DNA of 64,000 bases, taken from Phyllobacterium sophorae. Lineage in GTDB: Bacteria > Pseudomonadota > Alphaproteobacteria > Rhizobiales > Rhizobiaceae. Shown here piece after piece: positions 53,220 to 62,726 of this stretch (its first letter is position 1; every line of letters begins with the position of its first letter). The stretch is taken from assembly GCF_003010965.1 (NCBI RefSeq), contig NZ_PGGM01000017.1, positions 100,430-164,429 of the forward strand. Direction: 5' to 3'. Both the position numbers and the translations under genes were made by a program. The notes below the pieces were generated by a model. The model was not told the DNA's origin and ran no database searches. It saw nothing but the letters and a program-made list of their open reading frames with translations.

Positions 53220-54482
53220 ATGTCAGCTTCTCCAAACACTGAAACCAGCGACTTTGGCGTTCATTCCGAAGTTGGCCAGCTACGGAAAGTCATGGTGTGC
53301 GCGCCGGGCCGGGCGCATCAACGGCTTACACCCAGCAATTGCGACGACCTGCTTTTCGACGATGTGTTGTGGGTCGACAATGCCAAGCGTGACCACTTCG
53401 ACTTCATCACCAAGATGCGTGATCGCGGTATCGAGGTGCTGGAGATGCATAACCTCCTTGCCGACACTGTGGCCGTTCCTGAAGGGAAGAAGTGGATTCT
53501 CGACAATCAGGTTGTCGTCAACCAGGTCGGCCTTGGCTTGGTGGATGAAATTCGCAGCTATCTGGAGGGATTGCCCAACCGGGAGCTTGCAGAAACGCTG
53601 ATCGGCGGCCTCTCAACCTATGAGTTTCCCGAAACGCATGGCGGTGAAATGCTGAAACTCGTCAGAGACGCTGCGGGGGTCAACGAATACCTGCTGCCAC
53701 CGCTTCCCAATACGCTCTATACACGCGATACGACATGCTGGATCTATGGCGGGGTCACGTTGAACCCGCTTTATTGGCCGGCGCGCCATGAGGAGACGAT
53801 CCTGACCACCTCCATATACAAGTTCCATCCGAGCTTTGCCGGAAAGGTCAATGTCTGGTGGGGCGACCCCACTGAGGATTGGGGGCTTGCTACGCTCGAA
53901 GGCGGTGACGTCATGCCGATTGGCAAGGGCAATGTCCTTATCGGCATGAGTGAGCGTACCTCGCGCCAGGCAATCAGCCAGCTGGCATTGAAGTTGTTCG
54001 AACGGGGAGCAGCCGAGCGCGTGATCGTTGCCGCTATGCCCAAGTTGCGTGCCGCCATGCACCTTGACACGGTGTTCACCTTCGCCGACCGCGATTGCGT
54101 GCTCCTCTATCCTGACATCGTCAACAATATTGACGCTTTCTCATATCGGCCTGGAGACAAGGAGGGTACGGTCGAACTGCATAAGGACAAGGGCACATTC
54201 GTCGAAACGGTCCGCGATGCACTCGGCCTCAAGGAGATGCGTGTGGTCGAAACCGGCGGCAACGATTATGTGCGTGAGCGCACGCAGTGGGACAGCGGTG
54301 CGAATCTCGTCTGTGCTGCGCCGGGTGTCGTTTATGCCTATGACCGCAACACCTACACCAATACCCTGTTGCGCAAGGAGGGCATCGAGGTCATCACCAT
54401 CACCGGCGCGGAGCTTGGCCGTGGCCGGGGCGGCGGCCATTGCATGACATGTCCGATCGTCCGCGATTCGGTTGATTACTGA
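53220..54482 (+). CDS. arcA: Arginine deiminase
   Basis: A 420-residue arginine deiminase, converting arginine to citrulline and ammonia. GGGAGG precedes the ATG at 53220. The catalytic cysteine is C408 in GGGHCMTCP, with His and Asp in [10 protein letters not shown] and Asp in [11 protein letters not shown]. The length is normal. Ornithine carbamoyltransferase (arcB) and carbamate kinase (arcC) are not present next to it, so here the pair may serve acid resistance through ammonia rather than ATP production, unless arcBC lie elsewhere. Confidence 0.92.
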   Translation: MSASPNTETSDFGVHSEVGQLRKVMVCAPGRAHQRLTPSNCDDLLFDDVLWVDNAKRDHFDFITKMRDRGIEVLEMHNLLADTVAVPEGKKWILDNQVVVNQVGLGLVDEIRSYLEGLPNRELAETLIGGLSTYEFPETHGGEMLKLVRDAAGVNEYLLPPLPNTLYTRDTTCWIYGGVTLNPLYWPARHEETILTTSIYKFHPSFAGKVNVWWGDPTEDWGLATLEGGDVMPIGKGNVLIGMSERTSRQAISQLALKLFERGAAERVIVAAMPKLRAAMHLDTVFTFADRDCVLLYPDIVNNIDAFSYRPGDKEGTVELHKDKGTFVETVRDALGLKEMRVVETGGNDYVRERTQWDSGANLVCAAPGVVYAYDRNTYTNTLLRKEGIEVITITGAELGRGRGGGHCMTCPIVRDSVDY

Positions 54483-54552
54483 AATTCGCGATCTTCTCGG
54501 GGCACGGCTGTCATGGGTGCCGGTGACGCAGGAAAGAAGGAGCCGGTTTGCG

Positions 54553-55623
54553 ATGCTGCCGGAGATTGTTGGCGCGGGTCGCCTCCCAGGAATATGGTGC
54601 GTTCCCAGCTTCACGTTTGATACGCGAGAGTTACCAGCAGAATCTCAATTTGAGGCCTGGCGCAAGAGTTTCTCGCCAATACTCACACTTACCAAACCTG
54701 ATGACAGCTCGATTGGTTTCAGGGGAAAACAGGTGATCTGGGATCTCGGTTGCCTAGCCTTCTCGCAAATCGAAACCGACGCGATGACATTCGCGAGCGA
54801 GGGCGGCCGTGCACGAAGAGCTCCGCCCGATCACTGGACCATGACATCATTGCTCTATGGGCGCATGGGTACAGTTACACCGCACGGGTCCTTTGAAGGT
54901 CAAGCGGGGGAGGTGCAAATCCACTCGCTGTGCCGGCCGTTTGAAGGATGGTCGACAAAAAGTGAAATGCTCACTCTGTACATCCCTCGCGATTTCTCCG
55001 CCGAGGTGACACAGGTGCTCGCCGCATCAGAGTTCTCCACAATCAATACCGGGATGGGCCGATTATTCTCTGACTACCTCTTAGCTCTGGCAAAGCGACT
55101 ATCTATGGTCAATGCCGCAGGTGTTCCAGGCCTCGCGGCGGCGACGCGAGCAATGATATTGGCCTGTGCAATGCCGTCCGGCGAACAGCTGCGGGATGCG
55201 AAGGGGCAAACCGGCACGATCATGCTCGAGAGGGCGCGTTGTTGCGTGCAAAGGAATCTGTCCGACCCCAGCTTCGGTGCCGACAGACTACGCGATGAAC
55301 TCGGCATTTCTCGCACGCACCTCTACCGCCTTTTCGAGCAGTTCGGCGGTGTCCTACGCTATATTCAGCGGCGTCGACTTCTTGAAGCCCACTCGGCGCT
55401 GACTGATCCGAATGATCATCGCCGTGTCACTGAGGTTGCTAAGCAGAGTGGATTCGGCAACGGGTCGGAGTTCAGCCGCGCGTTCAAACACGAGTTCGGG
55501 TATACTCCAACCGAGCTTAAGACCGGAATTTGGACTGGGCCACGTAGTAGGCCAACTCTTGCGCTTACCGATGCGGTACCCGAGGAGAGGTTCGGCCTGC
55601 TCCTGCGCAAACTTCATGGCTGA
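54553..55623 (+). CDS. AraC-family transcriptional regulator
   Basis: A 356-residue regulator with an AraC_binding_2-type sensor (AESQFEAWRKSFSP, HWTMTSLLYGRMGT) and a C-terminal AraC domain (LRDELGISRTHLYRLFEQFGG, then SGFGNGSEFSRAFKHEFGYTP). The start at 54553 follows AAGGAG; earlier codons overlap arcA. It has the same architecture as the regulator at 1112. Its position suggests control of arcD-arcA or the NhaC gene downstream. It lacks the RxxxR motif of the first regulator. Confidence 0.83.
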   Translation: MLPEIVGAGRLPGIWCVPSFTFDTRELPAESQFEAWRKSFSPILTLTKPDDSSIGFRGKQVIWDLGCLAFSQIETDAMTFASEGGRARRAPPDHWTMTSLLYGRMGTVTPHGSFEGQAGEVQIHSLCRPFEGWSTKSEMLTLYIPRDFSAEVTQVLAASEFSTINTGMGRLFSDYLLALAKRLSMVNAAGVPGLAAATRAMILACAMPSGEQLRDAKGQTGTIMLERARCCVQRNLSDPSFGADRLRDELGISRTHLYRLFEQFGGVLRYIQRRRLLEAHSALTDPNDHRRVTEVAKQSGFGNGSEFSRAFKHEFGYTPTELKTGIWTGPRSRPTLALTDAVPEERFGLLLRKLHG

Positions 55624-55777
55624 CGCAGGTTGTTTCGCGGTGCCAACAGATGCAATCAAGATGGATGGTACCCTGGCGTTGACATGCGCACCATCGCGGG
55701 AGACGCACTGGGGAATCGCCTTCACACCTACTGTAGCAACCGTCATTCGCGCTATACCACGTAAGAGGCTTTGACCC

Positions 55778-57223
55778 ATGCCGGAACAATCCCATCCGCC
55801 CCTGGCGTTGATCGAAGCGATAATACCTGTCGCAACCCTCATCCTGCTTGTCGCCCTTTCCTACCACCTGTTTGGTGACGGGGGGACGTCAGGACCCAAT
55901 CAGGTCGCTTTGGTCATCGCCACGATGGTTGCCGTGGTGGTAACCCGGCGTCACGGGTACACACTTGACGAGCTGCGCAACGCCGCGATTGCCAGCGTGA
56001 GCACGGGCATCGGTGCAATCTTCATTCTCTTTGCTGTAGGAGCGCTGATTGGTACCTGGGCGTTGAGTGGAACGCTTTCCGCGATGGTTTACTACGGTTT
56101 GCAGCTGCTCAATCCGAACTATTTCTATGTCACCACCGCGGCAATCTGCGCCCTGGTTTCGTTCGGGATAGGCAGTTCATGGACCGTCGTGGGAACGATC
56201 GGCATCGGCCTTATGGGCATATCCAGCAACATGGGGCTGGATCCGGCGATCACGGCCGCCGCAATCATTTCCGGCGCTTATTTCGGAGATACGACATCGC
56301 CATTGTCTGATTCAGCGAACCTTGCCGCGGGTGCCGCCAACGCCGATCTCTATGACCACATCCGCGAAACCTCGTTGATTTCGATTCTGGCGCTTCTGCT
56401 TTCGCTTGGGGTGTTCTGGTTTTTCAGCGGCACAGCAAGCTTTGACGCCAGCGCCAAAATGGCTGCGATCAACAAAGCGTTCCATATATCCCCCGCATTG
56501 TTTGCGCCGCTGATCCTCGTCGTGGGTCTGGCACTTCTAAAAATTCCCCCCTTTACCACAATTTTTATTGGAGCCCTTGCTGGCGGCGTGCTTGCGGTGA
56601 TTGTTGCGCCGGACAGGGTCATCGCCTTTGCCAACGCCGACGATTCGGTGCCGGGATGGCTTGGCCTGGTCAAGGGTGTATGGCTCGCCCTTGCCAGTGG
56701 CTATGTGTCGACATCCGGCGATCCGGCCATCGACATGCTCGCAACGCGCGGCGGCATGAGCAGCATGCTCGACACGATCTGGCTGGTGATTACGGCTTTC
56801 GCCTTCGGTGGGGTTGTCGAGAAGACAGGTATTTTGGCAAGATTGATCGCTCCGATCATCGGTGTGGCAAAAACCGCCGGGAGCCTGATTGCCGCCCTCG
56901 TCGCCGCCGTGGTCGCAACCAACGTCGCGACTGCTGATCAGTACCTTGCAGTTGTTCTGCCAGGGCGGATGTTCAAGAACGAATTTGCCGCCCGCGGCAT
57001 GTCACCTGTGGCGCTTTCCCGCTCCATCGGCGCATCGGCGACACCGACATCCGCGCTCATACCATGGAACAGTTGCGGCGCGTATATGACGGCCACGCTC
57101 GGCGTCTCCACATTCAGCTATTCTCCCTACGCTGTCTTCAACATTGCCAGCCCGATGTTGACGATCGTGGCGGCGTTTCTCGGAATTCGAATGCTGACCC
57201 GCAAAGCTTCCAACCTGAGCTGA
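55778..57223 (+). CDS. nhaC: NhaC-family sodium/proton antiporter
   Basis: A 481-residue inner-membrane antiporter with about 12 spans. The family hallmark SGAYFGDTTSPLSDSANLAAG lies at about residues 168-188. Near the C-terminus, IPWNSCGAYM is typical. It exchanges sodium for protons, or in some members malate/lactate. Lying next to arginine deiminase and an arginine antiporter, it may help pH balance. The 154 bases before it contain no gene. Confidence 0.86.
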   Translation: MPEQSHPPLALIEAIIPVATLILLVALSYHLFGDGGTSGPNQVALVIATMVAVVVTRRHGYTLDELRNAAIASVSTGIGAIFILFAVGALIGTWALSGTLSAMVYYGLQLLNPNYFYVTTAAICALVSFGIGSSWTVVGTIGIGLMGISSNMGLDPAITAAAIISGAYFGDTTSPLSDSANLAAGAANADLYDHIRETSLISILALLLSLGVFWFFSGTASFDASAKMAAINKAFHISPALFAPLILVVGLALLKIPPFTTIFIGALAGGVLAVIVAPDRVIAFANADDSVPGWLGLVKGVWLALASGYVSTSGDPAIDMLATRGGMSSMLDTIWLVITAFAFGGVVEKTGILARLIAPIIGVAKTAGSLIAALVAAVVATNVATADQYLAVVLPGRMFKNEFAARGMSPVALSRSIGASATPTSALIPWNSCGAYMTATLGVSTFSYSPYAVFNIASPMLTIVAAFLGIRMLTRKASNLS

Positions 57224-57469
57224 GTACGCGGGAAGGTCGCAAGCATTCCGAAACAGGCCGGCTGGAAACCGGCTGTTGGATGGATTGCATACCGCCGCCA
57301 AGGAAAGAGGTGGTCGGCAAACGCCCCTGGCCCTGAAGAATTCAATCAACGGCCGGTGCTGTCCGTTACAAATCGTTCATTCCGCGGAAATGTCGCCGTA
57401 ACCCCGGATTGCGTAAACCGTCTGATATTAAAGGCGGCACATCGCCGTCATCCCAAGGAGATACCATGT

Positions 57470-58963
57470 ATGTCAAATGACCATAAACCATTCACTTACC
57501 GGGCCCGTGTGGCTGCCGCGTTGGTGTCGTCGGCGCTCGTCGGTGGCCTGCTGGCTACTGGCCCGCTGGCTGCCATCGTGCCTGCTCAGGCTGAGGCGGT
57601 CCATGTTTCCGGTCCTGCAGAATCCGGATTTGCGGACATCGTCGAAAAAGTCAGCCCCGCAGTCGTCAGCGTCCGCGTCAAGGGCGTGCCCTCACAGGCC
57701 GACAACGACAATTCGGATATGCCGGGTCTAGACCAGCTTCCCGAGGGCATGCAGCGCTTCTTCGGCCAGCGGGGCATGGAACCGCGCAAGGCCCCCCGCA
57801 ACCAGCACAGGCCGGAGCGCATCCGTCCGACCGCGCAAGGTTCGGGCTTCTTCATCTCGCAGGACGGCTATCTCGTCACCAACAATCATGTTGTCGAAGA
57901 CGGCAGCGCCTATACGGTCGTGCTCAATGACGGCACCGAGCTCGACGCCAAACTCGTCGGCAAGGACAAGCGAACCGATCTTGCTGTGCTGAAAGTCGAC
58001 GACAACCGCAAGTTCACCTATGTCGGTTTCGGCGATGACAACAAGGTCCGTGTAGGCGAGTGGGTCGTTGCGGTGGGCAATCCTTTCGGCCTCGGCGGCA
58101 CTGTGACCGCAGGCATCGTCTCCGCCAGCGGCCGCGACATCGGTGCCGGCCCCTATGACGATTTCATCCAGATCGACGCAGCCGTCAACAAGGGCAACTC
58201 GGGCGGCCCGGCCTTCAACCTCAATGGTGACGTCGTCGGCGTCAACACGGCCATCTTCTCACCTTCTGGCGGCAGCGTCGGCATCGGATTCGCGATCCCC
58301 GCGCAGACTGCAAAGCTCGTCGTCGACCAACTGATCAAGACGGGCTCCGTATCCCGCGGCTGGATCGGCGTTCAGATACAGCCGGTAAGCAAGGAGATCG
58401 CGGATTCGCTCGGCCTGGCGAAAGACGAAGGAGCGCTCGTGGCCCAACCGCAGCCTGGTGGCCCCGCCGCCAAGGCGGGCATCACCGCTGGTGACGTCAT
58501 CACCGCCGTCAACGGCAACACCGTTGCCGATCCGCGTGACCTTGCCAAGAAGATCGCCGCGGTCGAGGCTGGCGAGGACGTCGAGCTGACGGTATGGCGT
58601 GACGGCAAGGCCAAGGCGGTCGACGTCGCCATCAAGGCGATGCCCGGCGACGACAAGGGGGCGGCCGCCTCACCACACGATGCAAAGCCGTCTGCGCTCG
58701 AAGACTTTGGACTGACGGTCATGCCATCGGATGATGGCAAGGGACTGGTGGTGACGAACGTCGAACAGGATGGCGATGCCGCCGACAAGGGGCTCACGCC
58801 CGGCGACATCATCGTATCGGTTAACAACCAGCCAGTGAATACGGGCATGGAAATCGAGACCGCCTTTGCAGATGCGGCCAAGTCGGGTCGCAAGGCTGTA
58901 CTCCTCCAGGTGCAGTCCAAGGACCAATCAAGATTCGTCGCGTTGCCAATCGATCAGGGTTGA
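57470..58963 (+). CDS. DegP/HtrA-type periplasmic serine protease
   Basis: A 497-residue periplasmic protease/chaperone. The ATG at 57470 follows AAGGAG at nine bases. A long signal peptide is cleaved near PAQAEA. The triad is H140 (TNNHVVED), D170 (RTDLAVL) and S244 (NKGNSGGPAF), followed by two PDZ domains (about 295-385 and 405-490). It degrades or refolds misfolded envelope proteins. It is a stand-alone gene, and no sensor-kinase pair lies next to it. Confidence 0.92.
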   Translation: MSNDHKPFTYRARVAAALVSSALVGGLLATGPLAAIVPAQAEAVHVSGPAESGFADIVEKVSPAVVSVRVKGVPSQADNDNSDMPGLDQLPEGMQRFFGQRGMEPRKAPRNQHRPERIRPTAQGSGFFISQDGYLVTNNHVVEDGSAYTVVLNDGTELDAKLVGKDKRTDLAVLKVDDNRKFTYVGFGDDNKVRVGEWVVAVGNPFGLGGTVTAGIVSASGRDIGAGPYDDFIQIDAAVNKGNSGGPAFNLNGDVVGVNTAIFSPSGGSVGIGFAIPAQTAKLVVDQLIKTGSVSRGWIGVQIQPVSKEIADSLGLAKDEGALVAQPQPGGPAAKAGITAGDVITAVNGNTVADPRDLAKKIAAVEAGEDVELTVWRDGKAKAVDVAIKAMPGDDKGAAASPHDAKPSALEDFGLTVMPSDDGKGLVVTNVEQDGDAADKGLTPGDIIVSVNNQPVNTGMEIETAFADAAKSGRKAVLLQVQSKDQSRFVALPIDQG

Positions 58964-59432
58964 GCCAGCGGCAATCGGACCTGAGGCGGCATTTCGATGT
59001 TGTTGCCTCGGGCCACCGCTCGAGAGTTGGATCGAAAAACTCGGCTTCTACGAAGCAAAGCCCTGGGGACGAGTTTTATCTGACTCGCACGCTTTGACAC
59101 CGCTGGTGGCGGCGGGATCCCGTTCGTCGCTGCCAAGGCGCTCCGATCAGTCCGGCAAAGGACGAATGGCCGCCGCTAGCTGCCAATTCTCCAAAATCGC
59201 GCTTCGACCGCCACCACACACGTTGCGAAGCATTGCCCAACATGACAGTATTCCCGTTGTCGGACAGCCATTAACGGAAAAAGGGCTCACACCAATTGCC
59301 GTAGTGATGCGGCTTTACCACGAATATGCAATCGCCGCCGCCTGCGAAGTGGATCTTCGCAGTCGGTACACATGCGGAGCGGATCAGCTATCGTGCACGG
59401 TGCCAGCAATCGACGCGAGGAGACAAAGGTCC
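58964..59432. other. Intergenic stretch with no gene seen
   Basis: About 470 bases. An open frame runs through it into the small membrane gene but has no family resemblance and no ribosome site until 59433. No repeat or hairpin stood out. Confidence 0.4.
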
Positions 59433-59555
59433 ATGTCGGACAAACGCGACGCGCGACTGAAGAAACTTGGCGTCAATGCCGGTCCCATAACCTTTAGCAC
59501 GGTATTCCTGATTGGGGTCGTGGTGGCAATCGTCATTGCTTGGCTTCTGTACTGA
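59433..59555 (+). CDS. Very small membrane protein (40 residues)
   Basis: An ATG at 59433 with AGGAGA upstream gives 40 residues: a charged N-terminus (MSDKRDARLKKLGV) and one hydrophobic span (about 21-39) ending in WLLY. Only the end of a longer open frame, it is taken as the real gene because of the ribosome site and the simple one-span layout. Function unknown. Confidence 0.6.
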   Translation: MSDKRDARLKKLGVNAGPITFSTVFLIGVVVAIVIAWLLY

Positions 59556-59658
59556 ATTGGAGCCTAAACTTGGCGTGATGTGGCTCTTGCGCTCAATTGC
59601 CTCGACCTGAATTCGAGAGCACGCTCGAAACCGGATTAATCCAGCATCGGGGGCAACT

Positions 59659-59915
59659 TTACGCAGCCGTAATTCTCCGCCCTAACTCCCAGTCCACGAC
59701 TTCCTGCGAAAAGGGGCCGGTGTGCACATCATAGCGGAAGCGCCGTAGCAAACGTGCGACGGGGTTGAGATTATCGTTGAGTGTGTCATGCGCCGACGGT
59801 TCGACGATCAGCCAGGTTCCTTCTTTCGCCAGATGCTCCTTTACATGCCGACCAGCCCCGACGGGATCGCCATATCAAGCAGGCAATCGGACATGGCAAC
59901 AAGATCATAGCCGCC
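59659..59915 (-). pseudogene. Remnant of a SAM-dependent methyltransferase gene
   Basis: On the minus strand one frame reads GGYDLVAMSDCLLDMAIPSG, then a stop. After a one-frame shift the next reads KEHLAKEGTWLIVEPSAHD and LNDNLNPVARL before running to a stop at 59659. This matches class I methyltransferases of the type with DGTWLIVEPMAGDRLEDNLNPVGR. The cofactor-binding N-terminus and the C-terminus are absent. So it is a decaying fragment, not a working gene. Confidence 0.7.
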
Positions 59916-59983
59916 CCGGGAAGTCCTTGGCCGTGGGCCCGCCGGAATTCCGTCGGGTCATCGGGGCAGCTCCGAAACAGGCG

Positions 59984-60253
59984 TCACTCTCGTTTTGACT
60001 CGTAAGCTTCGAGCATCCGATCGGCGTCAGATAGCTGCCGATAGAGTTCGTCTAGCATATCGTCAACGACATTCATCTTTTCACCCGCCACGGCGAAAAT
60101 CTCCTGTGAGGCACCGCGGACCTTGGAGTTGGAGACCGTCTCCAAGATCAAATCGAGCCCATCGTAGCGATAACGGGCATGAGCAAGCGCATCTTTGATG
60201 TCGATGACGTGCCTGCGAAATGGATCAAGCACTTCGCCTAAATCAATCTTCAT
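59984..60253 (-). CDS. Small helical hypothetical protein
   Basis: An 89-residue acidic, likely all-helical protein (EVLDPFRRHVIDIKDALAHARYRYDG, VVDDMLDELYRQLSDADRMLEAYESK). The ATG at 60253 is chosen since GGAG precedes it; 75 codons upstream are rejected. No signal peptide or membrane span. Not recognised. Confidence 0.6.
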   Translation of the reverse strand: MKIDLGEVLDPFRRHVIDIKDALAHARYRYDGLDLILETVSNSKVRGASQEIFAVAGEKMNVVDDMLDELYRQLSDADRMLEAYESKRE

Positions 60254-60322
60254 CCTGGGATCTCCACTATTCGAACGATGATTTTTAGTTCTGCTTTGCC
60301 TGTACATTAATGGATACTGCAT

Positions 60323-60559
60323 GTGTACGATATATTGCTTGATACGCCCGCGCAGCTTACAGCCATGCGGGTAGTCATCGTCTTGGGTGTCGAACTGGAT
60401 CTTCTGCCGGCACAGGCCTACGAGTGTCCGTACGGCCGAATGCGCCAGGACGACATGCAGGTGGCATTTCGCAGTCACTTCAAGGTCATACTCATGGCGA
60501 TCGATTCAACAAAGCTCGAGCGTCTAGAGCAGGCGGAGATCGAACAAACAAAGCGCTAG
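60323..60559 (+). CDS. Small hypothetical protein, doubtful
   Basis: A possible 78-residue protein from a GTG at 60323 (or an ATG at 60365), with a hydrophobic patch (RVVIVLGVELDLLP) and a charged C-terminus (STKLERLEQAEIEQ). It fits the gap between two minus-strand genes and overlaps one by four bases. No ribosome site and no family seen. Confidence 0.25.
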   Translation: MYDILLDTPAQLTAMRVVIVLGVELDLLPAQAYECPYGRMRQDDMQVAFRSHFKVILMAIDSTKLERLEQAEIEQTKR

Positions 60560-60819
60560 ACCTCATCGTCGCGCATGCGCTCACTGCGCTTCCGCTGTTC
60601 AGCCAAGCTAGGTACCATCGCTTCAACAATGCTGAAAATGGTAACGAACAGAATGGTGGCCACCGCTATGAACGCGATCATTGTGAATGAGATCACACGC
60701 CCGAACCTGCCATGCACCGCCTCTAAAAAGAGTTGCTCACTGAGCGTATTCGGATGGGATTGCATCTCGTCGAAATAGTTGCCTGAATTGTCACCCCAAT
60801 CGTTGCGTTTGTTGGCCAT
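60556..60819 (-). CDS. Small single-span membrane protein
   Basis: An 87-residue protein with a hydrophilic N-terminus (MANKRNDWGDNSGNYFDE), one membrane span (about 42-66) and a charged C-terminal tail. GGCCAGGGC lies before the ATG. Not recognised; one of several small envelope-type genes here. Confidence 0.6.
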   Translation of the reverse strand: MANKRNDWGDNSGNYFDEMQSHPNTLSEQLFLEAVHGRFGRVISFTMIAFIAVATILFVTIFSIVEAMVPSLAEQRKRSERMRDDEV

Positions 60820-60953
60820 TGCCCTGGCCTTTCTATTGTTTGCCCCATGACTGGCCCGCCGTCTTGCCGACGCGAGCTCGCGCTGGAAGAATAGCTCTCA
60901 TCCGCGAAAAACGCCATCGGACCAAAGTCTTAGTGCTACCAATCAAAACAGAA

Positions 60954-61205
60954 CTATAGTCGCTGGTGGGTGACGTAAATGCCTGCCTCTTTGGCAGCTT
61001 CAATGAAGGCGTCCCGGCAGGCGGTACAAGTGACTTTTTCACCCCAAGCCTCCAAACATGCTTGCCGAGCAGCTTGGTATTTGTCTCCCGTTTGCACAGG
61101 CCAATGCGCAACAAGCCACAGCGCTGCTACGCCAACGGACTCGATGTCTTTCGTCTTACCGAGGTTGGTCGTAGTTCGCGCATGCCGATAAACGCACGGC
61201 CGCAA
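60954..61205 (-). CDS. DUF982-family protein, start uncertain
   Basis: The frame ends with the DUF982 pattern: [30 protein letters not shown], then [13 protein letters not shown]. These short proteins of about 80 residues are common in this order; function unknown. The only start in frame is a TTG at 61205, which would lie upstream of the -10 part of the promoter-like site at 61191-61216. An ATG in another frame lies at the right place (MRELRP), so a one-base shift, real or a sequencing slip, may have broken the start. Confidence 0.65.
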   Translation of the reverse strand: MRPCVYRHARTTTNLGKTKDIESVGVAALWLVAHWPVQTGDKYQAARQACLEAWGEKVTCTACRDAFIEAAKEAGIYVTHQRL

Positions 61206-61216
61206 CTCTCCGTTCC
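61191..61216 (-). promoter_or_regulatory. Candidate EcfG (general stress) promoter
   Basis: On the minus strand GGAAC (61216-61212), 17 bases, then CGTT (61194-61191). This fits the alphaproteobacterial general-stress consensus GGAAC-N16/17-CGTT. It lies at the head of the DUF982 gene. Single sites of this kind can occur by chance. Confidence 0.5.
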
Positions 61217-61359
61217 CTTATCATCCGGCGGACATTATGATGGTGAGATCATTTAAGAGAGACCAGTGCCTGACCCTCTGCCGGCGGGGGCAGCGATTAG
61301 GAGAAGCCGGTTATTTTCGGGGATCAGACCGTCCAGCGTACGTACGGTATGGAGCATAC

Positions 61360-62058
61360 ATGATGGGGGAAATCCGAATAGCAGTCATCGACGATCATCC
61401 CCTGTTCAGAGAGGGCGTTAAACGCAGTCTTGGTGAAATCAGCGGCCTCGAAATCGTGGCAGAAGGAAGCACGAAGGAGGACGCAATTCGGATTGCACTC
61501 GAGTACCTTCCAGATGTCATTTTGCTCGACGTTTCAATGCCCGGTGGAGGTCTGGACGCGATCTCGCCGATACTGGCCCGCGTTCCCGATCAGAAGATCA
61601 TTATGCTGACTGTCTCCGAGACGAGCGACGATGTGACCATTGCCTTGAACAGCGGCGCGAAAGGATATGTCCTGAAAGGCGTCGGTTCCCGGGCACTCGC
61701 GGGTATAGTTCTCGCCGTGGCCTCCGGTGAGGGCTATGTTTCTCCTTCCCTATCGGCCCGGTTGCTCTCGGACGCATCATCGATGTCCGGTGCGCCTGGC
61801 AAAAATCACTCGATCGCCGGACTGACCGCCCGCGAGCATGAAGTATTGAACCTTGTTGCGGCAGGATTAAGCAACAAGCGCATTGCGCTGAAGCTTGACC
61901 TGCACGAAAAGACGGTGAAACACCATATGGGACGCATCCTTGCCAAACTCAACCTCACAAACCGGACCGAAGCTGCTATGGCATTGCGCGACGCCGGTCA
62001 TGAAATCTGTTGGCGGGAAAAGGTGCCCGCTTTAGCGGTTGAACGATTGCAATCTTGA
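61360..62058 (+). CDS. LuxR/NarL-type response regulator, orphan
   Basis: A 232-residue response regulator: receiver domain with acidic pair D11-D12, phospho-acceptor D57 (LLDVSMPG) and conserved K106 (YVLKG), then a LuxR helix-turn-helix ([39 protein letters not shown], about 155-195). The start is one of two adjacent ATGs at 61360 and 61363 with GGAG upstream. No histidine kinase gene lies in the window, so its partner is elsewhere. Its 3' end overlaps the convergent gene by 27 bases. Confidence 0.88.
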   Translation: MMGEIRIAVIDDHPLFREGVKRSLGEISGLEIVAEGSTKEDAIRIALEYLPDVILLDVSMPGGGLDAISPILARVPDQKIIMLTVSETSDDVTIALNSGAKGYVLKGVGSRALAGIVLAVASGEGYVSPSLSARLLSDASSMSGAPGKNHSIAGLTAREHEVLNLVAAGLSNKRIALKLDLHEKTVKHHMGRILAKLNLTNRTEAAMALRDAGHEICWREKVPALAVERLQS

Positions 62059-62565
62059 TTGATCAGATGTTGTCGCGGTTCGATTGATGATTGTGCGGCC
62101 TTTCGCGTCCTTCATAACGTAGCGTCCATCTTTAATTCTTTCACTCATTCCGTTCCAGTGCCGAACCTCCATTGTGGCACCGTCGATCGCGACATTCTCG
62201 GCAGGGGTAGACTGATTGACGTTCCCGCCCTGAGCATTGCCGGTGTTGCCAGCACTGTTGCTTTTGCCGCCTCTGCCTCCGCTATCACTGCCGGCCTTGC
62301 CGCCATCATTCTTGCCGCCACCATTGCCATCGTTCCCGTTGTTACCGCCGGCATTGCCTCCACCCTTGCTGCCGTTATTGCCACCACCGCTGCCATTGTT
62401 GCCGCCAGCACCGCCTCCGCCGTTGCCGCCATCTTTTCCCCACGCCGTCTGGACGTTCAGTTCAAGGAAGTGATGGCCGAACGTAACTTTATAAGGCGCC
62501 GCTACCAGGGCCAGCGCCAAGACCGCGCTGCAAAGAACGGGAACCACCTTGACATGGGCAAGCAT
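62032..62565 (-). CDS. Secreted glycine/asparagine-rich protein
   Basis: A 177-residue exported protein. ACAGGAGG precedes the ATG at 62565, and a signal peptide covers about residues 1-22. From about 42 to 115 it is almost wholly Gly, Asn, Ser, Asp and Lys (repeats of GGNNG and GGGNNGS), followed by a structured end with [25 protein letters not shown]. Flexible Gly-rich linkers of this kind occur in surface proteins. The last part could be a small binding domain. Function unknown. Confidence 0.7.
   Translation of the reverse strand: MLAHVKVVPVLCSAVLALALVAAPYKVTFGHHFLELNVQTAWGKDGGNGGGGAGGNNGSGGGNNGSKGGGNAGGNNGNDGNGGGKNDGGKAGSDSGGRGGKSNSAGNTGNAQGGNVNQSTPAENVAIDGATMEVRHWNGMSERIKDGRYVMKDAKGRTIINRTATTSDQSRLQSFNR
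62235..62445. repeat. Low-complexity Gly/Asn codon repeats
   Basis: A run of short imperfect repeats built on GCCGCC, TTGCCG and GTTGCC units within the glycine-rich gene. Such runs are prone to slippage, so the length of the tract may differ among strains. Confidence 0.65.
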
Positions 62566-62726
62566 CGCGCCTCCTGTAGATTTAAGCCTGGGGCGGGCCA
62601 AGCCGCCGACCGGCGAGAGCTCCGGACCCTCTGGACCTAACCGGTGCAGCGTAGCTTGGGTCCGATCTGAACAAGCCATATTCTAGCGGCTTAGAGGACT
62701 GGAGCGCAATGATGTGCGCTAATGAT

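Noticed and set aside
57466..57480. A four-codon frame (ATG TAT GTC AAA TGA) overlapping the protease start
   Set aside because: It could be a leader that couples translation, but it is just as likely a chance ATG four bases before the real one.
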